A stretch of DNA of 64,000 nucleotides from Carposina sasakii (taxonomy: Eukaryota; Arthropoda; Insecta; Lepidoptera; Carposinidae): positions 9,438,888 to 9,502,887 of the forward strand of contig CP053172.1 in assembly GCA_014607495.2 (NCBI GenBank), read 5' to 3'. Under the pieces are notes generated by a model. The model did no database searches. It worked only from the letters and a program-made list of their open reading frames with translations, and was not told the DNA's origin. Position 1 is the stretch's first letter, and the number at the start of each line of letters is the position of its first letter. The translations under genes and the position numbers were made by a program. Shown here piece after piece: positions 31,004 to 42,000 of this stretch.

Positions 31004-32608
31004 ATGTCTACGACTAATTTAAACAAGTTTTTGGATGCACTACAGGTTTTAAAACAAGACTATACGTGCAGTGTATGTTCCCAGCTCTGCGATAACCCCG
31101 TGACTCTCAGTAAATGTTTTCACTTAATTTGCGGTAAACATTTTGAAACTTTGAAAACTTGCCCGAAGTGTAATATTAAGTTGGATGAAGCTTCAACATT
31201 CTCTGATACGCAGCTAACAGCTTGCGTTAACTCCGCTAAAGAAATGAGCAAGATATTCGAAGGATTTTCGACTAAAAGTTTGCGTACCTCAAACGCCGAG
31301 GTGGCACCGGTAAATGCTGCTAAAACTAAAAGAGGTAAAGTAAGTTCAACAAATGTTGAAACCAAGGAAAAAACTGCTACTAAACTCAGGATACCTTTAT
31401 CGGAATCATCCAATCAACTCAAAAAGACCGAGAAATCAGCTGAAGCTGTGAATATGACTCTCACTTCTACCAGCTCCAAATTCAACAAAACAATAGAAAA
31501 GAGGAATAATAAAGGAGAAACTATGCTCCATATAGCGTGTAGATTGGGCAACGTTGACAAAATTGCTGAGTTGCTAAATGAAGGAGCAAATACCAATACT
31601 AAAGACAACGCTGGCTGGACACCATTGCATGAAGTTGTACAGAATGGACAATTAAATATAGTGAAGATGCTTCTGCAGCATAATACTCTAATAAATGTGC
31701 CCGGGCAAAGTAATGAGACACCGCTACATGAAGCCGTCCGATACAGACATAAGGATATTGCTGAAGAGCTTGTTAAAAATGGAGCAGATATACTAGCAAA
31801 GAATTGCAAAGGGGAAACTCCTTTACAGTTAGCTGATGCGGAGATGAGAAAAGTTCTAGAAGATGCAGAAGAAAATGTTATTCAAACACAAGGAGTGAAC
31901 ATAAGTCGTATTTCAGCTCTGCATTCTGAATTAGATTTTGACGATATAAGAGTCTACTGTGTATCCAAATATCGGACAGTACACAACAAATTAAAAGCCT
32001 TGACAAAGCACCATGACAATTTGCATATAGAAGCAAAGTTTACTAAAAAAGTTACTCATCTAGTTGTTGACGTTGAAGACAACATCACAGTGTCAAGTTT
32101 AGAGGTACTCCAAGGTATAGTTTACAGTTTGTGGATAGTCTCCACTGATTGGATTACTGAGTCAACTGATGACAAATTAGCGTCATTTGACAAGTACGAA
32201 GTCAAAGGAATTGGCACTACAACAAATAATGGTGCTAAAAGGTCACGATTTAATAAATACAAACAGATTCCAGGCATTTTCGATGGCTGCCATTTTTATC
32301 TACATAACTTTACTAGTAAGTACGAAATAAGTAAGACTATAGTTGTGACGAAGGCAATATTGACTAAGTTGATAACAGATGCTGGAGGGGTGGTCCTACG
32401 TAGAGCTCCTAACCCGGAATTAATACCGGAAAATGAAAAACTAGTACCGTACCATGCAAATAAGGAGGGTAAACTAGTTAACTGTTCTCATTACATAATT
32501 TTTAAGGATATGTACGAGCCTATGTATAACATGAAACATCTTAAGGCATTACCTATTGGCTGGCTGATTGAATGCATAGAGAAATATGAGCTTTGTGAGC
32601 CATGGTAG
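31004..32608 (+). CDS. BARD1: BARD1 homologue: RING, ankyrin repeats and tandem BRCT
   Basis: A 534-residue single-exon gene. BARD1 partners BRCA1 in a nuclear ubiquitin ligase that marks histone H2A and supports homologous recombination. Residues 22-56 are a RING with human BARD1 spacing (C22, C25, C38, H40, C43, then H46 where human has Cys, C53, C56). Residues about 169-285 are ankyrin repeats with the BARD1-specific KDNAGWTPLHE and LLQHNTLIN blocks that in vertebrates read unmethylated H4K20. Two BRCT domains follow (about 315-410 and 425-534), containing WIVSTDWI, IPGIFDGCHFYL and PIGWLIECIEKYELCEPW. It is shorter than human (777) mainly in the linker between RING and ankyrins. The ATG at 31004 is the first in frame. 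The RING-ankyrin-BRCT combination makes the call firm. Confidence 0.96.
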   Translation: MSTTNLNKFLDALQVLKQDYTCSVCSQLCDNPVTLSKCFHLICGKHFETLKTCPKCNIKLDEASTFSDTQLTACVNSAKEMSKIFEGFSTKSLRTSNAEVAPVNAAKTKRGKVSSTNVETKEKTATKLRIPLSESSNQLKKTEKSAEAVNMTLTSTSSKFNKTIEKRNNKGETMLHIACRLGNVDKIAELLNEGANTNTKDNAGWTPLHEVVQNGQLNIVKMLLQHNTLINVPGQSNETPLHEAVRYRHKDIAEELVKNGADILAKNCKGETPLQLADAEMRKVLEDAEENVIQTQGVNISRISALHSELDFDDIRVYCVSKYRTVHNKLKALTKHHDNLHIEAKFTKKVTHLVVDVEDNITVSSLEVLQGIVYSLWIVSTDWITESTDDKLASFDKYEVKGIGTTTNNGAKRSRFNKYKQIPGIFDGCHFYLHNFTSKYEISKTIVVTKAILTKLITDAGGVVLRRAPNPELIPENEKLVPYHANKEGKLVNCSHYIIFKDMYEPMYNMKHLKALPIGWLIECIEKYELCEPW

Positions 32609-32800
32609 TGCAGTGCACCTTTTTAACAACCTGTATTACATATAACATATTACCTATAAGTAAGTACTTGGAAGAGATATCCCATAGACAGGGAGATGTG
32701 GAGGATACTGCGGGAAGCCTTTGCCAAGGGGTAAGCTAACAAAATGATGACAAATTAAAAAATCGAATCTGTTAAGATTATTGATATAGCAACATGCATA

Positions 32801-33057
32801 CATGGTGCCGGCAGAGTAGAATTTGTGGTACCACCCCATATCTGCCCGTGGGTATTGTACGAGGCGATTAAAGATTTCCGGGAGGTGGGCAGCAGCTCCT
32901 CCCGTGTTGACAAAAGTCAAACATAGTCCAAAATACAAACTGCTGTCACCAACCCGCCTGCCCAGCGTGGTGACTATGGGCAAATACCCCCCATGGCAGT
33001 CTTGTGGTGTGCCCTGGGGGAGGCCTACGTCCAGCAGTGGACTGCAATAGGCTGATG
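32801..33057 (+). mobile_element. Repeat family R1, copy
   Basis: Near full-length for the family here, from TGGTGCCGGCAGAGTAGA to GTGGACTGCAATAGGCTGAT. Confidence 0.75.
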
Positions 33058-33214
33058 ATCACATGCATACATATATTCACACAGAGCTATGTTACAATAA
33101 CATGCATGAAACTATTCTATGAAATCTACTAGGTAGTGCTTTATGGTAGTTTTTCACCCACCACCGTAAGGTATAAAGAAGGACATTGACCATAAGTCTC
33201 CTATAGTTTACATA

Positions 33215-34495
33215 ATAATAATAATAATAAAGCCTTTTTATTTCCAAATTAAAATACATAAATTATCATAATAAAATTTATAAATGTCTTATATCTAATG
33301 GAGATCCCATTCATGGGCAAAGGCCTCCTCCAACGCGTGCCACTCGGCTCTATCTCTTGCCAACCTAGTCCAAGTCCCGCCTGCCATAGTCGTCGCTCCA
33401 TCGGCGTCTGGGGCGACCACGAGGTCGCTGTCCTCTCGAGGCCACCAATGAAGCAAGCGTTCACTCCAGCGTCCATCTGGTGCACGAGCCACGTGACCAG
33501 CCCACCTCCATTTGTATCTGCAAACTAGCTCAGCAGCATCTTTTAGCTTAGTTTTGTGTCGAATGTCAGTATTGCGCACTTTTTGAATCAGTCTCAAGCC
33601 TAGCATACTTCTTTCCATTTTTCTTTGGAATATTTGAATTTTCTTAATTAGTGCCTTTGTCAATGTCCAACACTGGCAGCCATAAAGTAGTAACGGTAAG
33701 ATGGTGTTATCACTTTCTTTTTTAATCTTATTGAAATTTTGGATTTAAATATGTGTTTAAGAGCCCAGTACTTACTCCATGATTTTAATTCGTCGTTCTA
33801 AAACTTTTTTGACCCAAGTAAGTATATGTCTCTACATAGTCTAGGGTGAGTTGATCAATATTGATTGGTGTTTTGTTTGTATTGGTCATTATACAAGTTT
33901 TACTCACATTCATGTGCAAACCGCACCTTTTGCTTTCTGAATTAAGGCCTTGCAACATGGTGTTTAAGTCATTATAATTATCACTGAGAATTACAATGTC
34001 ATCAGCGAATCTTAAGTGGTTCAACTTCGTTCCATTTATGCTCACTCCAAAGTTTGTCCAATCAAGTTTGCGAAAAATGTCTTCTAGTAGAGCTGTAAAA
34101 AGGTTGGGAGATATGGGGTCCCCTTGTCGAACACCTCTTTTTACTTTGAATGGAGTACCTTTTCTTTCCAATTTGACAACTCCTTTGCTTTCTTTATACA
34201 TTGTTTGCAGTAGAGAGATGTATTTTTGGTGAACCCCTTGTCTATACAGAGCGTCCCACAAAGCCTGGTGCGAAATGCAGTCAAATGCCTTTGAATAATC
34301 TATAAAGGCTATGTAAAGATCTTTCTTATATTCAGTAAATTTTTCTATGATTTGATTTAGAACGAAAATGTGATCAATTGTTGAAAATTTTTGCCTGAAA
34401 CCAGCTTGTTCTTTTGGTTGGTTAATTAAGTTTCTGAGTATTATTATACAGAGCGGGCAGGAGACTTATAGGTCTGTAGTTTCCCATATCTAAAT
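33215..34495 (-). pseudogene. RTE-type non-LTR retrotransposon, reverse transcriptase C-terminal part
   Basis: On the minus strand the reverse transcriptase motifs run in order: NYRPISLL near the 5' break, FIDYSKAFDCISHQAL, KRGVRQGDPISPNLF, and the catalytic block LRFADDIVIL. A C-terminal domain follows with KIQIFQRKMERSML, KWRWAGHVARA and GRWSERLLHWWPR, ending with EWDLH. A (TAA)n/(ATA)n stretch near 33219-33231 marks the 3' terminus. The frame breaks near 33780 and near 34450, and the endonuclease and the rest of the 5' part are absent, so it is inactive. It lies downstream of BARD1 on the opposite strand. Confidence 0.88.
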
Positions 34496-35008
34496 AACAA
34501 AGTGCGGTATGATTTTTTGATATAATATTTCAATTGTTGTTATAATTGGGGTGATAAGCTTTTTGTCATTTGTTATCCTGCCCGGGCTTTTCATTGTCTT
34601 TAGTTTACATACATACATACATATCACTCCTTTATCCCTTACGGGGTAGGCAGAGCACCAAGGGCCGATCGAACCACATGGTGCCACTTCTGACCAATTT
34701 TGATTTAGTTTGATTTATAATAATCAATACATAATTTAATAATTGATTTTGTTAATTCCCAATTCTCGGTTTAATGTGTTAAACACTTGAATGTGACGGA
34801 ATTAAGTTCTGATATTATATTTATTTTATAAAAAGTGCGCATTTCATTTATTGTTTTTCATTAAATTTTTTTGTTCAACTCGGGTGAAGAAAAATTAATT
34901 AAAAAAAAAATTTTTTTCTTTCCTTGCCATCGGCTACTAAGCCATAATCAGATTCGTTCTGAGTTAAAGCATTGAAGGGTACAATTCCATTGAATTATAC
35001 CGTAATAT

Positions 35009-35156
35009 ACAACATAGTCCAAAATACAAACTGTGGTCACCAACCCGCCTACCCAGCGTGGTGACTATGTGCAAATACCCCCCATGGCAGTCTTGTGACG
35101 TGCCCTGGGGGAGGCCTACGTCCAGCAGTGGACTGTAATAGGCTGATGATGATGAT
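35009..35156 (+). mobile_element. Repeat family R1, truncated copy
   Basis: Begins within the family at CATAGTCCAAAATACAAACT and ends in (GAT)n. Confidence 0.75.
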
Positions 35157-36196
35157 ACCGTAATTGTGGTCGAATTGGTTAGTTTCTCTGATCTAGTCTT
35201 AGTATTTGCCATCTTTTAAGCCGTACTACGTGGTTTTGTGCTTTCAACAGATTCTTAGCCAGTTCGTTGCAGTGTCTATTAAGCCTTTCCTTGACTTAAA
35301 AAATAAAACAATAAAAATTGTTAAAAATTAAACTTTTAATTTATAATAATAACATATTCCAATAGATACCTATTTTAAATAATTTATTTATTAAATCACA
35401 ATTTAATACTCTACTATCCTAATAATTTATAACTTAAAATTAATTATTTACAAATGTAAATTGATTCTCACTCAATCACAGGAAACATGACTAAACAGAT
35501 TATGATGTAATTTGGTACATGGATAGCTTACACAATTGGATTATTATCCAAGATAAAACTCCATCTGTTCTATCCCAAGGAACAATTGGTAATTTCAATA
35601 GCATTAAAAATATGTAAATGACTAATAAAGGGGCTAATTAACTTAAGTACATTAGTAAGGAAAGATGTTTGAGATCAGTTAACATTAGGCCAAGCATGAT
35701 CTTAAGTTTGACAGCGTTTTAAAAACAGAATATGATACAGGTTGTCTTACAACTTTTGGTAATTTTTTTAAAATAGATTTCCTATGATTAGCCGTTTTAA
35801 TACATCCACTCTATTGGAAAAATCTGATTTTAGAGAATGATATTTATAACAATGTTGGTTCATATTAGGGTTCGAAGTATCTTTGATAATTAATTATAAA
35901 AATCCAACACTAAAATAATATAGGTTTATTTACGTATCCAAACGCGCTAGCCATGAAAAAATCTTTGACTGACAAGTCTTTCTTTAAGTACTTTCTTACT
36001 TTTTTTGACACCATAAAATCAAAATCTGATTTCAAATGTGTTTTTCTCATTTAAATTGTATTATTCTTTGCTGTTCATTTAATAATGCCGTAAAACTGAA
36101 ACCCTCTTTGAGATAAATATAATATAATTTAAATAAACAAAATTCTAAAAAGTTAATTGATAAATCACCTAGTACTATTGTCTTCTCGTCGTCGTC

Positions 36197-36290
36197 CCCT
36201 CCCTTAACACGCAACGATGACTCTATTTTATATGAACCAGAGTTCGAAATTATCACAAAAATAGAGTCATCGTTGCGTGGTAAGGGAGGA
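36197..36290. repeat. Foldback, about 33-bp arms
   Basis: Left arm core CGCAACGATGACTCTATTTT (from about 36210) pairs with AAAATAGAGTCATCGTTGCG (from about 36257), with one mismatch farther out; the right arm is followed by a run of G. Probably a small MITE. Confidence 0.75.
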
Positions 36291-36375
36291 GGGGGGGGGG
36301 GGAGAACTGCACATACATAATATTTTTGTTCACGAAATGGGGTAGCAGAAACTGCAGGATCGGAAAGGTTTAGCA

Positions 36376-36565
36376 CAGTGGTTCCCAAAGTGGTCTATGT
36401 GGACCCCCAGGGGTCCACAAGGGACTCGATGGGGGTCTACGTTGGCGTGAAAAAATGGGATTTCACAATTAATTATTTGTATGTGTTGTAAGTATGTAGG
36501 GGGTCCACCAGAACCAGTTAACTTTTGAAAGGGGTCTATGAAAAATGAAAGTTTGGGAACCCCTG
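36376..36565. mobile_element. hAT-type MITE (family M1), intact
   Basis: Perfect 8-bp target duplication GTTTAGCA at 36368-36375 and 36566-36573. Confidence 0.9.
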
Positions 36566-36587
36566 GTTTAGCATAACAGGGGCTGCC

Positions 36588-36717
36588 CCCTAGCATGACC
36601 ACGCATCGTGGATATCGTATCGTCTCTATACAAAATTCAACATGGGGCAGCTATATTTATCGTACTTTGACAGGCTAAATGTCGATAAATGATGTTTCGC
36701 AGGTCATGCTGCTTGTG
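36588..36717. mobile_element. TIR element M9, copy 1
   Basis: Contains TAGCATGACCACGC at the left and AGGTCATGCT at the right; the same unit lies inverted at 44114-44268. Inner part has TTTATCGTA.TTTGACAGGC. Non-coding. Confidence 0.65.
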
Positions 36718-37477
36718 CTGATGTAAATAAACCAGTGACAAGTTGCTAGTTTATCGTCTGAGAAAATACCCGAGTTCCTTAGTCGGCACATACGACATGC
36801 ACGGAAGGAGATGCAGCTGATGTATTCTAGTGAAACCCTGCATCAGTACAAGGCAATAGTAGGAAGCAAATATTAGCCAATTCATACTAAGTAGGCTACA
36901 TTGATTATCACAGCGGTAATGTGAATAATTAATCGTTCTATTCTAACGGCCAATTTCAATACTAGAGATCATCATAAAGAAACTCGGATATTTTTGTATT
37001 TTTGAATTTGAAATTGTGTATGATGAGAAAACAATGGGACATTTAATCTGAAATATGGAAAAAAAAACTCGAGGTCGGTTATTGAAATTGGCTGTATGTC
37101 AGTCTCCATTTTGTGTGTAGCCATGACGCTGGTGAACCGAGTGTCAAGTATCGAAACTCCTCGGCATGTATCTAGAAAAAAAGAGAAAAAATACTGACTA
37201 ATGGGCAGTTTTTCCAACGGTTGGAAGAATGGAAGACAGCATCAAAGTTATCTTTCAGATAGGTTATCTAACTATGGAAAAATCGGCCCAAAGAATACCC
37301 ATAACAATACTTCTAATTTTTATTGTCTTGTTTCTATGTTATTGCATTGCGTGTATGTGTAATTTTCTAATTTTAAAAAATTAAGTATTTATTTATCTAT
37401 ATGAAACATAGCAAAGCGATATGTATACAGGGTGTAGCAGAAGGGGTATGTTAAGCGAATGAGGGATTTTCTGACAA

Positions 37478-38437
37478 GTTAAAATTACAGTCAAAAATAG
37501 ATGGCGTGTTTGTTTCTCTCTAACATATTGAAAAAAAGACAAGATAAGAGTACGAGTTTATTCACTCTTAATTTCGAGTTGGGGCCATGACCTACCCTAA
37601 TCCTCACCTCACCTCTCAAGCAAAGACATCAATAGTTCCTAAGCACTATAGACGAAGCAGACTATAGTGTGCGGTACACGTCCGACTAAAAATCGGTCCA
37701 CTAGGAAAAACAAAGATATAAGTAGCACAGAGGTTCCCAAACTTTTATTTCTCGTAGACCCCTTTCAAAAGTTTACTGGTTCTGGTGGACCCCCTACAGG
37801 CCTACATCACATACAAATTAATTGTGAACCTCAATTTTTTCACGCCAACGTAGACCCCCGTCGAGTCTCCTGTAGACCCCTGGGGGTCCACCTGGACCAC
37901 TTTGGGAACCACTGATATAGCAATACCTACCTAAGCATTGCTTGCATCTCTGCTAAATTAAAGGTATCTATACTCTACTACACGAGGGTTAATAGTTATA
38001 AGTATCTGTAGCATTTAATAATATGGGATGGCATATACAGGAGTACGCAGAAGGACATAGACTACATTCTGTAGTTCACGCATATGAAGTCACGGGCAAC
38101 AGTAGTCATTCATAAATTTAAGTTTGTTTAAAAAAAATTAAGTAGGTATCATCTCGTATTAAGATTATAATCTAATACTATTAACCCCATGTAGCAAAAT
38201 ACAACTTGTTACTTGCTATGTCTCCCACTCGTATGCTATGCTACACCGTCTTTAGAAAACCGACCGGATTATTTATTGTCGGCTGTACACAGTCTGGGTG
38301 TGTAGCCAGCTTTAATCACCAGTGCACAGTCTATTCACGGAACTATTACTATCCTTCAAGCTGGGAGAGGTGAGGTGGGGGGGATTAGGTTAGGGTGATG
38401 CGCTCATGCCATCTATTTTTGACTGTTATTTCAATGT
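37478..38437. repeat. Large inverted-repeat element carrying a hAT MITE
   Basis: Outer arms pair: CAGTCAAAAATAGATGGCG near 37490 with GCCATCTATTTTTGACTG near 38408, and the CCTAATCCTCACCTCACC area near 37600 with GGTGAGG...GGATTAGG near 38365. The hAT MITE at 37728-37914 lies inside. Confidence 0.6.
37728..37914. mobile_element. hAT-type MITE (family M1)
   Basis: Complete termini; flanks AAGTAGCA and ATATAGCA are an eroded 8-bp duplication. Confidence 0.85.
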
Positions 38438-38874
38438 TCCCGAAAACTACGAAATTTCCTCATCATCACGATCATTTTCTCCATGGAAGCATACCTGGGA
38501 AGTGTCTAGTTCCCTAGACTCCACTCTGCCCGGCCGGCGAAGGCAAGGCAGAGGTGGGGGAACTGTTCCTCGTCAGACCTCACTCCGGCGCCGGAGATGA
38601 GGAACAGGGTCTTCCCCCGGGAGTACTTCAGGTCCGTGGGAACGCTACCTCCCAACAGCTCGCCACAAGCTGCCCTTCGGGCTTATTATTATTATGTAAG
38701 GATGTTTGTTGCTCTTTCAGGCAAAAACTACAACTGAATGGATTTTGATGAAAATTAACAATAATATAGCTTACATAACACATTGGCTACAATTAATCCC
38801 GGTAAAATATTTTTATCCCGGATAGTTTCGACATTTTGTGTTTTTCAGCAGTCCACGCTGGCGTCCAATATCAT

Positions 38875-38965
38875 CATCATCATCATTTACAGCCCTGAGA
38901 AGTCCACTGTTGGACATAGGCCTCCCCCAACAACCTGCACTCCAAACGGTCGGAAGTAGCCCTTG
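38875..38965. mobile_element. Repeat family R2 (non-LTR 3' tail)
   Basis: (ATC)n then GAAGTCCACTGTTGGACATA. Related to 41331-41590 and 56050-56145, which contain the matching GACCGGTCGGAA block. Different from R1 but similar in design. Confidence 0.6.
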
Positions 38966-39015
38966 GCCTCGCTATACTGAAATAAAATAAATAAGTAGAT
39001 ATTATGTTCTAATAC

Positions 39016-42000
39016 TTACTCAACACTGTGATCGTGGACCCGATGTAAAGTGTAGTGCTCATTCCTGAAGACAGGATAGAAGTGTGGCGCTGATCGTCGC
39101 AGTAAAATGGAACAAGCGCGATGGTATTGATGATGTGGGGGCTGGGGTGACGGATTCCCACATAGATTCGAAGGTGCAACCACGACTGGACAGATAAAAT
39201 ACTTATTATAAGCTAATTATACAGGATGATTTTTGGTCGTCAACGTTCCCGAAAACTACGGAATCTCCTCATCATTACGATCATTTTTCTCCATGGAAGC
39301 ATACCTGGGAAGTGTCTGGTTTCCAAGATATTAGGGTCCAGAGTTGAGTTAATAGACTGCGTTTTTCTGCATAAATGCACATTGACGCGTGTAGCAAGAT
39401 TTTTTCGCGACAAATTATTAATATCTGTCTATGAAAAAAACTAGTATTGGACACTATAAATTTCGCACGATCAAGAAATGTTTTTTTTTTCAAAAATAAA
39501 GTAAGTTTATACATCAAATAAAGTAAGTTTATGCAAAAAAAAAAATGCTGGGAAAAAATTTAAAAATTCACGCCATCTATTTTTGACAGTTATTTTAACT
39601 TGTCATAAGATTCCTCATTATAGCCCACATATTTTTTCACCCGTCACACCCATTACGTCCAATAAGTCAAAAATAATTATAAATTAATTCTTACCTGCTC
39701 GTTCCATAGCAGTATGGAGTTTTCAACGATAAGGTAGGTGACCTTTAATTTGGTCATTTCTTCATATATCTCCGATAGAGGGAACCTTCCGTATACTTTG
39801 TGAATGGCGTACGCGCGGTCTCTGCGATAAAAATATATTTTATAAGTATCTTTACACATATAGGATGTTTTTTCGTTGCCGCCCTTAACGAAGGGCGGTA
39901 CGTACTCTAATAAAGTAAGTTTATGCCAAAAAATGCTGGGAAATATGTAAATTTCTTTAAAAAAAAAATTACTTGATCGGGCGAAATTTATAGTGTCCAG
40001 TGTTTATGTTAGTTATTTCATAGACAGATATTAATTATTTCTCGTGAAAAAATTTTGTTACGCGCGTCTATGTGCATTTATGCAGAAAAACGCAGTCTAT
40101 TTACTCAACTTTGGACCCTAATATTTTGGGAACTAGACACTTCCCAGGTATGCTTCCATGGAGAAAAATGATCGTGATGATGAGGAAATTTCCTAGTTTT
40201 CGGGAACGTTGACGACCAAAAATCACCTGTATACAGGTGTAGACAGGTATATGTGTACTCTGATTTTTAATTCCGTAGAATTTTGACGTTTCTATGTGTG
40301 CCTAGTAAAAAATGTTGAGTTAATAATTTAAAATGAAACAAATTAATTGTTAAATAAATATGCAGATATGTAGCCTTAAAATGTGTTTTTTCACTATTCA
40401 AATAATAATAAAAAATAGAATGGAGATCACTGCAACAAATTACATGGAACATAAACATTTGGTATCACATTATAAAATGATTACATTCACTAAAAATCAA
40501 TACAAAAGCAAATCCATACATTTTAAAATGTACAGACTGAGATGTTTAAAGCATGGCCAACGAAACAAAATAATTTTTGTAAACAAACCGCCCATGCTTA
40601 ACTAAAAAAAATACTTCTTTATTATAGATGCGTATTGTAAAAATAGATGCACCCGGCCAAAAAGGTTTGTAATCTCTGATATGTCAAAAAATGACAGCTG
40701 TCAGAAATCTACGGAATTAAAAATCTGAGTATAAAGATACGTCATTGACGACTTGTTCTAGTGACTCGTTATTCTATGTCTATGTATGTCAATCGGTGAT
40801 TACCTAGTGGTTAAGACGTGCACCTTCCAAGCGGGAGGCGTAAGTTCGATTCCAGTCACGGGCCTGCATCAATGTATTTATTTCATGTACATACAGATTT
40901 TAATGTTGCAAAATTGTCACTTAGCTCGTGCCTCGGAAAGCGCGTAAAGCCGTTGGTCCTGCGCCTGATCTCTCTCCGGTCGTGTCGGCTTTCCGTCCCA
41001 TCGGACTATGAGAGTAACGGAATAGAGAGTGCATCTGTGTTTGCGCACACACTTGTGCACTATAATATCTCCTGCGTACCTGGCCAATCTCCGTAGAGAT
41101 TGGTCGCCTTGACTGAAATACGGTCGGAGATTATCATTCTATGTCTACCACTAACCTGGCCTGCTTGTTTTCGTAATGCGGATGTTGAACCACCGGCCGT
41201 CTAGCCGCTAGCATAACGGTGGCCATGATGGGAAGAGAACCCGCGAACGCCGCGTTACTGGGCGTGTTGGATATAATCCACTGCATCAGCTCCTCTTTCG
41301 ATTGGTCACTGTATTCGCCTGTAAGTTTTTTATCATCAACATTCCCTGCCTTGAGAAGTCCACTGCTGAACAACACAGGCCGCCCCCAACAACCTCCATT
41401 CCGACCGGTCGGAAGCAGCCTGCATACAACCGACGCCCGCAAACTTGGCTAGGTCGTCCGTCCATCTCGCGGGTGGCTTACCCACGCTGCGTTTGCCGAT
41501 ACGTGGTATCCACTCTAGATCTTTTCGGGTCCATCGACCATCGGTTCTTCGAGCTATGTAATCTGCCCGTTGCCACTTTGGCTGGACCGTTGAGTGTCGG
41601 TAAGTTTTTTTATACAGTTAGGTAAATTTTGTGAGACATACAGACAGCTGTGTTTTCGAAAATGTGGCAACCAGCAGGCCTATTGGCTATCTTTTTTGAC
41701 AGTTCATAGTGATTATCACTCATTAAAAATGAACTGAAAGTGACATGTATGTGTGTGTTGGAAATTTTTCTTCCGACAAGGAAGCATTATGCCACTTCGA
41801 TTTGTTACACTAGGATTCGGCGGGAAAAGCTGGAAGGGAGCGGGTGTTATTTTCTTGTGAAAATATATTTTTTTTTGTAAATGGCTTGCATGTGTCCGTA
41901 AAGTGATGTTTTCTGGTAGATAAGTTATATTTTGTTTACTTGCGATGTGAATCTAGTGCGTGTGCATGATTTTATATGCAAGTAAGCTGAGTAAAACTTT

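Larger units (their letters stand above)
32609..39015. other. Convergent intergenic region between BARD1 and DPY19, repeat-filled
   Basis: No host exon was found. It holds two R1 copies, an RTE-type fragment, a G fragment, two hAT MITEs, a foldback at 36197, a TIR element at 36588 and a large inverted element at 37478-38437. The segment 35160-36180 is AT-rich with nothing recognised. Confidence 0.6.

Noticed and set aside
33996..34232. Plus-strand open frame of 78 codons
   Set aside because: Antisense to the RTE reverse transcriptase fragment.
40798..40870. Possible tRNA gene
   Set aside because: Head of SINE S1; the same head and body occur inverted at 55174-55520.
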